A stretch of DNA of 27,377 bases from the NCBI GenBank assembly GCA_964524295.1, contig CAZGCW010000025.1:1-27377 (forward strand). Direction: 5' to 3'. The position numbers were made by a program, and so were the translations under genes. This stretch comes from UBA9926 sp964524295. Lineage in GTDB: Bacteria > Pseudomonadota > Gammaproteobacteria > Pseudomonadales > Azotimanducaceae. Below the pieces are notes generated by a model. That model saw nothing but the letters and a program-made list of their open reading frames with translations, was not told the DNA's origin and made no database searches. Shown here one piece after another: positions 15,845 through 23,173 of this stretch (position 1 is the first letter of the stretch; the number at the start of each line of letters is the position of its first letter).

Positions 15845-17422
15845 ATGGACAAAATTTCCCCTTTGGATCTCAGGAGCTTACTTCAAGGAGATGAAGAGCT
15901 GGCACTGATAGACGTACGTGAACAGGGAAAATTTTCGGAATCACATTTGTTGTTTGCGGCCTGTATACCATTGAGTCGTCTGGAATTGCTCGTCGGTGAC
16001 CTTATACCGCGTAGAGATACTCGAATTGTTATTGTTGATGATTCGACCCAGGATGAGACAGGTGCGCGTGCCACCGCTCGATTAACCGATTTGGGTTACC
16101 GGCAGGTTATGATACTGGAAGGCGGGGTAGCGGCTTGGCAGTCGGCGAATTTGGAACTTTTCTCCGGCGTTAATGTGCCCAGCAAAGCCTTCGGTGAGTT
16201 CGTTGAGCATCATTACGATACACCGCATCTGGCCGCTGCTGAGGTAAAAGAGATGTTAGATAATGGCAGCAATATGGTGGTCGTTGATTCCAGGCCATTT
16301 GACGAATATAACAATATGAATATCCCGACTGCGACTGATATGCCAGGAGCAGAACTGGCTTACCGTATTCATGACATTGCCCCGGATCCAGAGACCATGG
16401 TTGTTGTAAATTGTGCAGGACGTACACGTTCGATCATCGGTGCGCAGAGCCTGATTAATGCCGGAATCCCCAACCGAGTTGCAGCCCTAAAGGACGGCAC
16501 TATGGGTTGGCATCTAGCAGGATTCGAGTTGGAACGGGGCGCTACCCGGCAGGCAGAAAAACCCAGCAGAACAGGCTTAGAGAAGGCGCTGGCTGCAGCA
16601 GAAAGGGTATCGAAGCGATTTGGCGTGTCTACAGTTACGGCTGAGGAAGTCAAGGGCTGGTTGCAGGATCAGGGCCGCACCACCTATCTACTGGATGTGC
16701 GTTCACCTGCAGAGTATCTTCAGGGCCACCTGCCGGAGTATGTTAATGCCCCGGGTGGTCAGCTTGTCCAGGCAACGGATGAGTACGTCCCTGTCAAGAA
16801 CGCTTACCTTGTGCTTGCCGACGATGTGGGCGTTCGAGCCACCATGACAGCCTCATGGCTAATTCAGATGGGCTGGCAACATGTTTTTGTGCTTGAAGGC
16901 GGAACGGGTTCTGACAGGCTGGAATCCGGAGCCAGGCAGCCCACATTGCTAGGCGATATGAGAGAAGCCACAGTCACGACAGCCACGTTGGCAGCCACGC
17001 TCGATACCGTTATTGTCATTGATCTCTCGTTGAGTACTGAGTATGAAAATGAGCATATCCCCGGCGCATTATGGTGTGTTCGGGCACGCCTGCATGAGGT
17101 GATTAAAGATCTACCAGAAAGTAGCACGATTGTGTTGACCTCAAATGATGGATTGCTTGCCAGGGTGGCATTGACAGAAGCTCAGGCTCTGGGTAAGTGG
17201 GATGTGCAGGCTTTAATGGGTGGAAATCGGCAGTGGGTGTCGGAGCATCGAATGACAGTTTCAGGCCTTGAGCATATCAAAGGGGAAACTAATGATGTCT
17301 GGTATAAACCCTACGAACATCGTAGTGCCCAGGAGAAATTCATGCGTGATTACCTGACCTGGGAGGTGGCGCTTGTCGAACAGATTGAGCGTGACGCGAC
17401 CACGCAGTTTCGAGTTTTCTGA
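15845..17422 (+). CDS. Four-domain rhodanese-like sulfurtransferase with one active-site cysteine
   Basis: The 525-residue protein has four tandem rhodanese-homology domains, roughly 5-105, 127-230, 263-360 and 375-470, each with a D-x-R/D-L-S strand, an H-x-P-x-A or similar loop and an L-E/K-x-G-x-x-x-W element. Only domain 2 carries a catalytic cysteine, Cys190 in N-C-A-G-R-T-R. The loops of domains 1 (D-D-S-T), 3 (D-D-V-G) and 4 (S-N-D-G) have none. Rhodaneses move sulfane sulfur from donors such as thiosulfate or persulfides via a cysteine persulfide. The inactive domains probably form scaffold or specificity surfaces. GGAG precedes ATG 15845. A thiol-dioxygenase-like gene follows 83 bases later, suggesting oxidation of thiol or persulfide sulfur. 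The protein has no signal peptide. Confidence 0.93.
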   Translation: MDKISPLDLRSLLQGDEELALIDVREQGKFSESHLLFAACIPLSRLELLVGDLIPRRDTRIVIVDDSTQDETGARATARLTDLGYRQVMILEGGVAAWQSANLELFSGVNVPSKAFGEFVEHHYDTPHLAAAEVKEMLDNGSNMVVVDSRPFDEYNNMNIPTATDMPGAELAYRIHDIAPDPETMVVVNCAGRTRSIIGAQSLINAGIPNRVAALKDGTMGWHLAGFELERGATRQAEKPSRTGLEKALAAAERVSKRFGVSTVTAEEVKGWLQDQGRTTYLLDVRSPAEYLQGHLPEYVNAPGGQLVQATDEYVPVKNAYLVLADDVGVRATMTASWLIQMGWQHVFVLEGGTGSDRLESGARQPTLLGDMREATVTTATLAATLDTVIVIDLSLSTEYENEHIPGALWCVRARLHEVIKDLPESSTIVLTSNDGLLARVALTEAQALGKWDVQALMGGNRQWVSEHRMTVSGLEHIKGETNDVWYKPYEHRSAQEKFMRDYLTWEVALVEQIERDATTQFRVF

Positions 17423-17505
17423 TAGACCGAAGCGCTCTCTGTAATGGAATTGCCATCGGTCGCAGCAGATAGCATAATTCTTGGCCTACCGTCTGGAGAA
17501 CTGAA

Positions 17506-18051
17506 ATGGCCTACTCATTAGAGGATTTTTGCATTGATGCCCGAGAAATTCTGCTTGAAAGTGATAATGCCAAGGGCAGGGACGTGGTCAGGCAGAAGCT
17601 TGAATTGCTTTTGGGTGACACTGATTTCTGTGCTGCTTATCTCGGCCCCGACAGTGGACAGGGTATGAAACAGGTTTTTGAGGACCCGGAACTGCACTTT
17701 TGCGTATTGACCTACAATATGACCAAGCCGCGGACTTCACCCCCCCACGATCACGGTAATTCATGGGCGATCTATGGACAAACTTCACACTATACCGATA
17801 TGACAATCTGGTCGACTGTTGGCGATAGCCCGGATGATGGCGAACTTGAGCCAGTCAGGACTTTTCGTTTGCAGCCCGGTCAGGCGGGCCTGTTTGATGT
17901 TGGTGAGATCCATTCAATTGACTATCCCACTGACGCTAAGTTTGTGCGGGTGACTGGCGTAGATATGGCGCTAGAGAGCCGACGGGTATTCGATGTTGAA
18001 AAAGGCTCTGTGCGAAATATTGAACAGGTAGGAACGAATAGTTCCAACTGA
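17506..18051 (+). CDS. Cysteine/thiol dioxygenase-like cupin protein
   Basis: The 181-residue cupin contains P-P-H-D-H-G-N-S-W-A (79-88) with His81 and His83, and G-E-I-H-S-I (133-138) with His136. Together they give the three-histidine non-haem iron site of cysteine and 3-mercaptopropionate dioxygenases. Those enzymes add O2 to a thiol to form a sulfinate. The length is near that of bacterial thiol dioxygenases (about 180-210). The G-E-I-H-S segment is the usual second cupin motif. It follows the multi-domain rhodanese in the same direction. The pair would suit oxidation of an organic thiol followed by sulfur transfer, which is an inference. The exact substrate (cysteine, mercaptopropionate or other) is not set by these motifs. 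Start ATG 17506 has GGAG a short distance upstream. Confidence 0.88.
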   Translation: MAYSLEDFCIDAREILLESDNAKGRDVVRQKLELLLGDTDFCAAYLGPDSGQGMKQVFEDPELHFCVLTYNMTKPRTSPPHDHGNSWAIYGQTSHYTDMTIWSTVGDSPDDGELEPVRTFRLQPGQAGLFDVGEIHSIDYPTDAKFVRVTGVDMALESRRVFDVEKGSVRNIEQVGTNSSN

Positions 18052-18082
18052 TTTAGTCCAGAGTCCCGGGTTTGTAAATCGA

Positions 18083-18445
18083 TCAAGCCATCTGAGACGT
18101 AAACGTCGTTAAGTCAAAGTAGTCGCGCCAGGCGATAATTTTAGAGTCCTCAATCTCGAAAGTGCCCATAACGGGTAGCGACAATAGCTTGTCATTGGCG
18201 AGGGTGAAATTATCAATTCGCTCGGTTAAGACAATATTGCCGTTGCTGGCCATGTTGAGCATGACCCAGTCGACGGCCTTTGGTTGCATGCCGGTGATGA
18301 ACGCTGCAGCGGCTTGTTTACCCTGGATTTTTTCCATTGGAATGTTGTGATACACCACATCTTCATGCAGGGCATCTGTAACAGCCTGCCAATCCAAGTG
18401 ATTCCAGCTATGGATAAATTCAGTCACGATTTGTTCTGGTGACAT
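18083..18445 (-). CDS. Limonene-1,2-epoxide hydrolase-family protein
   Basis: The compact 120-residue NTF2-fold protein matches limonene-1,2-epoxide hydrolase (LEH). Tyr32 and Asn34 (V-Y-H-N), Arg76-x-Asp78 (T-E-R-I-D) and Asp108 (W-R-D-Y-F-D) reproduce the five residues of the Rhodococcus enzyme (Tyr53, Asn55, Arg99, Asp101, Asp132), with nearly identical spacing. LEH opens epoxides with a single water-activation step, without a covalent intermediate. Here it could open an epoxide made by an oxygenase. It is the last gene of the unit that starts at 21372, 51 bases after the ABM gene. Its stop lies 31 bases from the convergent dioxygenase stop. Presence of all five residues makes catalytic function likely; the epoxide substrate is unknown. 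Confidence 0.88.
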   Translation of the reverse strand: MSPEQIVTEFIHSWNHLDWQAVTDALHEDVVYHNIPMEKIQGKQAAAAFITGMQPKAVDWVMLNMASNGNIVLTERIDNFTLANDKLLSLPVMGTFEIEDSKIIAWRDYFDLTTFTSQMA

Positions 18446-18496
18446 GGGTCGTTCTCCTTATCGAATGGAAAGAAGCAGCGTCACAGACGATACTGT

Positions 18497-18895
18497 TTAT
18501 CTACGGTTTTGCCACCAATCGGCGATTCCAATAGGGTAGAGTTTCTGCGCCCTTCGCATGGACTCATTCGTATCATCTGATAGTGGCTCGTCGATGGTTG
18601 GATTAAGAGGGTTTGCATCTGAAACAGGGTCCAAATACTCGAGTTGGATCGATTTTATGACTGATCCAAAATCGTGTCCCTCGTGGTAGTCTGAATTCTG
18701 GTGCAGATAGAAGGCCCATTTGTCGGTGAAGGACAAGAGGCAATAATAAAAATTTTCCTTTTGACCTTTGTAGTACTCGTAGCGGAGTACGCCCTTTTCC
18801 TCGTTAAGGGTGTGTTCCACCATATCAGCCATGATGTTCTCGAAAACCGCTTCCTGACCGGTTTCTATTTCGATATGCGCTAATATAGTCGTCAT
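18497..18895 (-). CDS. Antibiotic biosynthesis monooxygenase (ABM)-domain protein
   Basis: The 132-residue protein has a dimeric ferredoxin-like ABM domain in residues 1-90: M-T-T-I-L-A-H-I-E-I strand, helix E-A-V-F-E-N-I, then L-R-Y-E-Y-Y-K-G and Y-Y-C-L-L-S-F-T-D strands, and H-x2-N-S-D-Y-H-E-G-H. The 40-residue C-terminal tail is acidic and then basic. Such domains act as cofactor-free monooxygenases (ActVA-Orf6-like), haem-degrading enzymes or non-catalytic regulators. The histidine-rich H-E-G-H stretch may matter. AAGGAG lies about 12 bases before ATG 18895. The gene lies between the LEH-like gene and the SDR in a leftward unit. The particular role is not assignable. Confidence 0.82.
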   Translation of the reverse strand: MTTILAHIEIETGQEAVFENIMADMVEHTLNEEKGVLRYEYYKGQKENFYYCLLSFTDKWAFYLHQNSDYHEGHDFGSVIKSIQLEYLDPVSDANPLNPTIDEPLSDDTNESMRRAQKLYPIGIADWWQNRR

Positions 18896-18962
18896 CTTTG
18901 TATTAATTCTCCTTGATAAGGGCCCTGTACTAAGCTGTGGTACAGGCTTGAATTGCTATCTG

Positions 18963-19712
18963 TTAGTGGGGTAATCGTCCCATGTGCTGTCCGCCAGATA
19001 CATCGATCAGTTGGCCTGTAATAAAGGGTGACTTCTCATCATCGGCCAGCCATAGCGCAGTTTCGGCTATATCGTTGGGGTTACCCATCCTGGCGAGTGG
19101 AATATGCGGGATAAATCGCTTCTCGGTGGCATCATCCTGGAACATAGCATCGGTCATGTCAGTTTGGATGAGTCCGGCTGCAATTGAATTGAAGCGGATG
19201 TTTTGGGCACCATATTCAACTGCAGCAACCCGGATGGCAAAATCAATGCCTGACCTGGCGGCAGCATAGACAGCAAGGGCCGGACCCGGAAGGCGCGCGG
19301 TTAAAGACGATATGGTCATAACCGAACCACCCTTGTCCATGTGTTCAGCTGCATAACGCATAAACAGCAGAGCACCGGTAAAGCTGGTGTCGAGGGTGGG
19401 TTGGATCAGGTCTTTTGTTAACATTGATATGGGCGCTGCGGCCAGGCCACCGGCACTATTAATAGCGATGTCAACTCTGCCGGTTTCAGCATGGGCTGTT
19501 TCGAACAGGGTTTTTATCTGAGCTTCATCACTGATATCACACGCGACGGCCAGGCCGTTCAGTTCAGTAGCTAGGTTTTTGAGGGGTTCAAGACGCCGAC
19601 CGGAGACGACGACCGTGCAGCCATTTTCCGCCAGCTTTCGAGCGATAGCGACACCAAAATTATGGGTTCCCGAAGCCCCAATAATGACCGCTGTTTTGTT
19701 CTCAAGACTCAT
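18963..19712 (-). CDS. SDR-family protein with altered catalytic motif (Y-x3-R)
   Basis: From ATG 19712 the protein has 249 residues. It has a modified nucleotide loop I-G-A-S-G-T-H-N-F-G (11-20), N-S-A-G in place of N-N-A-G (85-88), and Ser136 and Tyr149 in the right spacing. The fourth residue of Y-A-A-A-R is Arg153, not the near-invariant catalytic Lys, and the usual Asn of the tetrad is Ser110. Arginines 39-40 after the second strand favour NADP. Redox activity may be reduced or mechanistically different. ATG 19712 has AAAGGA seven to eight bases upstream; an in-frame ATG at 19742 gives ten more residues but lacks a good site. It follows the second Rieske gene after three 13-bp repeats, so it may process the Rieske product. 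Confidence 0.9.
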   Translation of the reverse strand: MSLENKTAVIIGASGTHNFGVAIARKLAENGCTVVVSGRRLEPLKNLATELNGLAVACDISDEAQIKTLFETAHAETGRVDIAINSAGGLAAAPISMLTKDLIQPTLDTSFTGALLFMRYAAEHMDKGGSVMTISSLTARLPGPALAVYAAARSGIDFAIRVAAVEYGAQNIRFNSIAAGLIQTDMTDAMFQDDATEKRFIPHIPLARMGNPNDIAETALWLADDEKSPFITGQLIDVSGGQHMGRLPH

Positions 19713-19745
19713 TGATGATCCTTTTTGTGTTTGTTCCTTCATTTA

Positions 19746-19784
19746 GGTGGTTAAACAAGGTAGTTAAACAAAGTGGTTAAACCA
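19746..19784. repeat. Three tandem 13-bp imperfect repeats
   Basis: GGTGGTTAAACAA, GGTAGTTAAACAA and AGTGGTTAAACCA lie back to back between the Rieske stop and the SDR. The unit contains GTTTAAC on the minus strand. Three copies are too few for a CRISPR array. They may be a binding site or slippage-derived expansion. Confidence 0.75.
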
Positions 19785-19785
19785 A

Positions 19786-21132
19786 CTATGTCTGGCTTAG
19801 GTATTCATTCAAGAGATGATGAAAGTGGCGGATTTTTGTTTCCTGGTATCGAGAGAAGGTGACTTCTTCATTTTGCGCCGCTTCCAGGCCAATTTGTACG
19901 TTCGGTAGGTTCATAGAATCCTGATTAAAGACTCTCGCCAACATGCCCAGTTCTTCCGCATCTGTCCAGTCCTGCTCCTCAGTTAACCAGTGGATTTTTG
20001 CCGGTGCGGGACGCGCTCCCTTAAAGGGGGATAGGAAATACACTTCCATGACACTTTTTCTGTGATCGTCCTGGTACGGTCGGAATCGATATTGGATACG
20101 GTTAAACGGCGACCAGGGGTGGAAGTTGGGGAATACGGTGTAATAAATACTATCGACTAACTCGGCGTCTGATACTTCTCGGCCGGTTAGATCGTTCGCT
20201 GTCTGTCGAGACCCAGCCGCTGAAGTGCCTCGCGCGGTCATACCCTCAGGGATCTCGACGATAGGAGGTGCATCCATTCTTCGATCAGACATGGCATCGA
20301 ACATGGCCTGTTCATCCGGGTTATAGCTAAGGTGTGGGCTGGGGGTACCGTTAGGTGTCACAGCCCTGGATATATTACCCCATACATCGTACTGCGAATT
20401 TTCGTCTCCGATTCCGGGTAGCATCTGCGGATGCGTCATGATGACATGATAAGCCTCCATAAAAGCTTCTTGTACTACCTTCCAGTTTGTTGCCATGATT
20501 TTGGCTACATGCGCTTGGATGTAGCAATTTTCGGGTTGCCAGATTTTGAAATGGTCTGGTAGCACGCCAAGGAAGTCATGCAGTGGTTCGGCGTTCTCAT
20601 CCATGTTGATGAAAACCCAGCCGCCCCAGGTGCCAACTTTGGCTGAGGGAAGGCCGAATTCCTCATCTACGATATCCGGGAAATCCCATCTCGATGGAAT
20701 GTGCTTCAAGCTACCATCTAGGTTCCAGGTGAAACCATGAAATGGGCACGTGAATTGAAACACCCGTCCATCTCTGTCTCGCAGGCGTCTGCCCCGGTGC
20801 AAACAGGCATTGTGATGTGCCTTGATACCGTCCTCCGTCCGAATGACAATGATTGAATACTTACCTATCTCGTAGATGATATGGTCTCCCTCTCGAGGGA
20901 TTTCTTCTTCTCTACAAGCCATCTGCCAGACTTTTGGCCAGAGTTTAGTCATTTCCAGATCATGAAATTCTCTTGTGGTAAATTGAGAAACAGCAACCTT
21001 GGTAGTAGGCAGGTTGATCGGACTCACCATTTTGAGTACATCGGGTGCTTGAACTCGATCACTTGCGATCAAATCCTGGTAACTGATGCCAGTCGAGTGC
21101 GCTGTAATATCGAGACGGTCTTCGGAACCCAT
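19786..21132 (-). CDS. Rieske non-haem iron oxygenase, alpha subunit, with bridging glutamate
   Basis: The 448-residue protein has a Rieske centre Cys110-x-His112-x16-Cys129-x2-His132 and a catalytic-domain motif N-W-K-V-V-Q-E-A-F-M-E-A-Y-H-x4-H. His229 and His234 are iron ligands. Glu226 takes the bridging position where most ring-hydroxylating oxygenases carry Asp; the carnitine monooxygenase CntA is a known case with Glu. It would oxidise its substrate with O2 using external electrons; no reductase is encoded nearby. AGGAGA precedes ATG 21132, and the 75-codon gene ends 12 bases upstream. The N-terminal 40 residues before the Rieske domain look flexible. Located behind operator site 3, it differs strongly in sequence from the Rieske enzyme at 3243-4424. 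Confidence 0.93.
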   Translation of the reverse strand: MGSEDRLDITAHSTGISYQDLIASDRVQAPDVLKMVSPINLPTTKVAVSQFTTREFHDLEMTKLWPKVWQMACREEEIPREGDHIIYEIGKYSIIVIRTEDGIKAHHNACLHRGRRLRDRDGRVFQFTCPFHGFTWNLDGSLKHIPSRWDFPDIVDEEFGLPSAKVGTWGGWVFINMDENAEPLHDFLGVLPDHFKIWQPENCYIQAHVAKIMATNWKVVQEAFMEAYHVIMTHPQMLPGIGDENSQYDVWGNISRAVTPNGTPSPHLSYNPDEQAMFDAMSDRRMDAPPIVEIPEGMTARGTSAAGSRQTANDLTGREVSDAELVDSIYYTVFPNFHPWSPFNRIQYRFRPYQDDHRKSVMEVYFLSPFKGARPAPAKIHWLTEEQDWTDAEELGMLARVFNQDSMNLPNVQIGLEAAQNEEVTFSRYQETKIRHFHHLLNEYLSQT

Positions 21133-21144
21133 ATTCAGATTCTC

Positions 21145-21372
21145 CTATTTGTTTTTCTTGATCAGTGCTTGGGCGTGACGATTGGCCGTGGGGTCGGTTT
21201 GTTTACCCCCGAGCCAACCCAGCAGGTGCAGATCAGCGTGGGTTAATTCCCCTGATTCATACGCGCCATCTGCGTGAAAAAAGCCGATCTGGTCGTTTTC
21301 AGTGACTTTGATAAGACCATCAGCTTGTAGTTCATATACTCCACCGGTTAACGCATGTTTTAGGCTGGGCAT
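21145..21372 (-). CDS. Small protein of unknown function upstream of Rieske oxygenase
   Basis: I do not recognise this 75-residue protein. It is soluble, lysine-rich at the C-terminus, and has a turn-rich core with V-Y-E-L, G-L-I-K-V-T, G-F-F-H-A-D-G and L-L-G-W-L-G-G-K. These suggest a small beta-strand domain followed by a short tail. AAGGAA lies upstream of ATG 21372, and it ends 12 bases before the Rieske start, so it is cotranscribed. Operator site 3 is 15 bases upstream of its start codon. It may be a Rieske accessory or ferredoxin-binding protein, but it contains no cysteines, so it is not itself a ferredoxin. Coding status rests on ribosome site, operator and spacing, with no homology recognised. 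Confidence 0.7.
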   Translation of the reverse strand: MPSLKHALTGGVYELQADGLIKVTENDQIGFFHADGAYESGELTHADLHLLGWLGGKQTDPTANRHAQALIKKNK

Positions 21373-21387
21373 GGGACTTTCCTTATA

Positions 21388-21409
21388 AAACAGTCAACGT
21401 TGATTGTTT
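21388..21409. promoter_or_regulatory. 22-bp palindromic operator, site 3
   Basis: AAACAGTCA-N4-TGATTGTTT has the same layout as sites 1 and 2, with one mismatch between the arms, and the spacer ACGT is itself palindromic. It ends 15 bases before the ATG of the small protein, so a bound repressor would probably cover the transcription start. It should control the 21372-18083 unit. Confidence 0.72.
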
Positions 21410-21411
21410 TT

Positions 21412-21430
21412 ATCATGACTTGAGCATGAT
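21412..21430. repeat. Inverted repeat ATCATG-N7-CATGAT
   Basis: Six-base arms separated by seven bases, immediately downstream of the LLM gene and next to operator site 3. No T-run follows on the minus strand, so a Rho-independent terminator is not supported. Confidence 0.3.
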
Positions 21431-21442
21431 TGCTACTTCACT

Positions 21443-22414
21443 CTAATGTCCGGATAGTTTTTTGACAACTCCTGCAAAAGCATCCATCACGTCCTCGCCC
21501 ACAGTAATGTAGGAAATACCATATTGTTCTCGCCGTCTGTTCAATTCTTCGCAGAGGGTCTCTTCACTGCCAAACAAGGCATGGGGATGCTGTCGCATTT
21601 CTGTTTCGGATAAGTTAAACATCTGTGAAAAATTGTCCAGAATAGGTTCTGGGTGATCGGTGACAAAGGTAAAGTAGGCTCCGATTTCCAGTTCAATCTG
21701 GTCAAAGCGGGCTCCGGCGCCGGCTTTAACCCAGTCGAGTTTTTTCTGCGTCTCTGCTGCTGTCGAGGTTGCAATACCATCTGGGCCGATGACACCCCCC
21801 CTGTTATTGAAGTTAAAACTGACAATGTCACCCTCTCGACCGGCTAACTTGAGAATTTTTGGCGATCCACCTCCGATCATAATAGGGGGGTAGGGTTTGC
21901 TGATAGGTTTCGGCAGGCCGTCAAACTCGTGCCAGGATAAGGTTGTATTGTCGATATCGACGGGCTTTGCAGAGGCATAGGCTTTGACCCCAGCAATGAC
22001 ATCCTCTAGGCGGTTGATGCGGGTACCGGGTGAATCCATTTGCAGACCTAAAGCCTGGTATTCATCCGCTAGCCAGCCAGCGCCGAGCCCTAACTCCAGT
22101 CGTCCACCGGACAATAAATCGATGGTCATTGCTTCCTTGGCTAAGGTAACGGGAAGGCGATAATCGACGCAAAATACCCGGCAGCCGATTTTAATATCGG
22201 TAGTGACTGCAGCAGCATAGGCCATTGCCGGAACGGCAGCCAGGCCCTGTATAGGATGATTGGTTCGGGTCAGTGCCGGTCCTGGGCCAATAATGTGATC
22301 TGCCAGATGAAAGGCGCTATAACCCAATTGTTCGGCTCGTTTTACCTTCTCCGCCCAGTCAGGGCCGGATTCAGCATTAAAGCTTTGAACAGCAAAGCGA
22401 AACGGCCTGCTCAT
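21443..22414 (-). CDS. LLM-class flavin/F420-dependent oxidoreductase
   Basis: The 323-residue protein has the luciferase-like TIM-barrel signatures: F-R-F-A-V-Q start, A-E-Q-L-G-Y-S-A-F-H-L-A-D-H (27-40), L-S-G-G-R-L-E-L-G-L-G-A-G-W (101-114) and Y-P-P-I-M-I-G-G-G-S. This resembles the actinobacterial F420-dependent LLM group. It would oxidise or reduce a hydrophobic substrate with FMN or F420. Cofactor identity cannot be decided here; F420 is uncommon in gammaproteobacteria. The start ATG 22414 overlaps the ThuA stop by four bases (ATGA), indicating translational coupling. It is the last gene of the unit from 24695. Confidence 0.92.
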   Translation of the reverse strand: MSRPFRFAVQSFNAESGPDWAEKVKRAEQLGYSAFHLADHIIGPGPALTRTNHPIQGLAAVPAMAYAAAVTTDIKIGCRVFCVDYRLPVTLAKEAMTIDLLSGGRLELGLGAGWLADEYQALGLQMDSPGTRINRLEDVIAGVKAYASAKPVDIDNTTLSWHEFDGLPKPISKPYPPIMIGGGSPKILKLAGREGDIVSFNFNNRGGVIGPDGIATSTAAETQKKLDWVKAGAGARFDQIELEIGAYFTFVTDHPEPILDNFSQMFNLSETEMRQHPHALFGSEETLCEELNRRREQYGISYITVGEDVMDAFAGVVKKLSGH

Positions 22415-23160
22415 TTTGGATGTCCGGCACAGTACGCCAGTCCCCGCCTTAACAATTCGTAATACTGGGGCTTATCCCAGGAACCTTTTTCTATATTGGG
22501 GTAATAAGGGACCATCGGCTGCATGTCGTAGTGGCCTCTGCAGTGCCCGAGATTAAGGTAGAGCACCTCGCCTTCGCCGACCGAATTAATGTAATAGACG
22601 GGTCTTTGTTCATCATCTGGCCAGTCTTCATTGACAAAGCCATCCGCTTTTCCAGTGAAGTGCGTATGCAGCAGCTGCTTTATATCTCCATGAATTTTGC
22701 ACAGGTAGAGTTCATCGTCGGTTTCAAACTCGCCGATATCGCTGACCAAGGGGTGGTTGTTATCTGATACCTCGACTCGGAATAGTTGGATCGGAGGATG
22801 AGCTAAGAATTGACTGCCCAGCGTCTGCATGAATACGGGTGCTTTGTCGGGGGTATCCACCTTTCCGCTGGCCAGGAACTCAAGGATTGAGTTAGTCCCA
22901 TGAAGTGCAAACCATTTCTTCCCTGAAGCCACATATTCGCGCAGTGCAATCTGCTGTTCCTCGGTTGGTACTAGGTTACAGGTGTAGGAGATTAGGAAGT
23001 CGGAATTATGAATGGCTTCCAGGTCACTATAGTCACTGGCTACTGTCGTTCGAATTAGCTCATTCTCAGACAGTAGTTTCAGTAATTCCAATCTCGCATA
23101 ATCAATATCATGATAATCCCCAGCTGCGACCAGATAGGCTCTTATTGCATTCTCAGCCAT
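22411..23160 (-). CDS. ThuA-like (trehalose-utilisation-type) domain protein
   Basis: The 249-residue protein resembles ThuA-domain proteins, with a glutamine-amidotransferase-like flavodoxin fold. It has V-A-A-G-D-Y-H-D near the start, F-L-I-S-Y-T, W-F-A-L-H-G-T-N-S and a later E-L-Y-L segment. ThuA proteins were named for trehalose/sucrose use in rhizobia, but most have unknown chemistry. No sugar transport genes are near, so a sugar role is unlikely here. Its stop overlaps the LLM start by four bases, and the SDR gene ends 13 bases upstream. A second ThuA-like protein is encoded at 25815-26624. No catalytic residues can be assigned safely. Confidence 0.82.
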   Translation of the reverse strand: MAENAIRAYLVAAGDYHDIDYARLELLKLLSENELIRTTVASDYSDLEAIHNSDFLISYTCNLVPTEEQQIALREYVASGKKWFALHGTNSILEFLASGKVDTPDKAPVFMQTLGSQFLAHPPIQLFRVEVSDNNHPLVSDIGEFETDDELYLCKIHGDIKQLLHTHFTGKADGFVNEDWPDDEQRPVYYINSVGEGEVLYLNLGHCRGHYDMQPMVPYYPNIEKGSWDKPQYYELLRRGLAYCAGHPK

Positions 23161-23173
23161 GCGTTTCTCCGCT

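Noticed and set aside
19746..19784. Tandem repeats as a CRISPR array
   Set aside because: Only three copies of 13 bases, no spacers and no cas genes.
21412..21430. Hairpin as a terminator for the LLM gene
   Set aside because: Stem of six pairs with no T-run on the transcribed strand.
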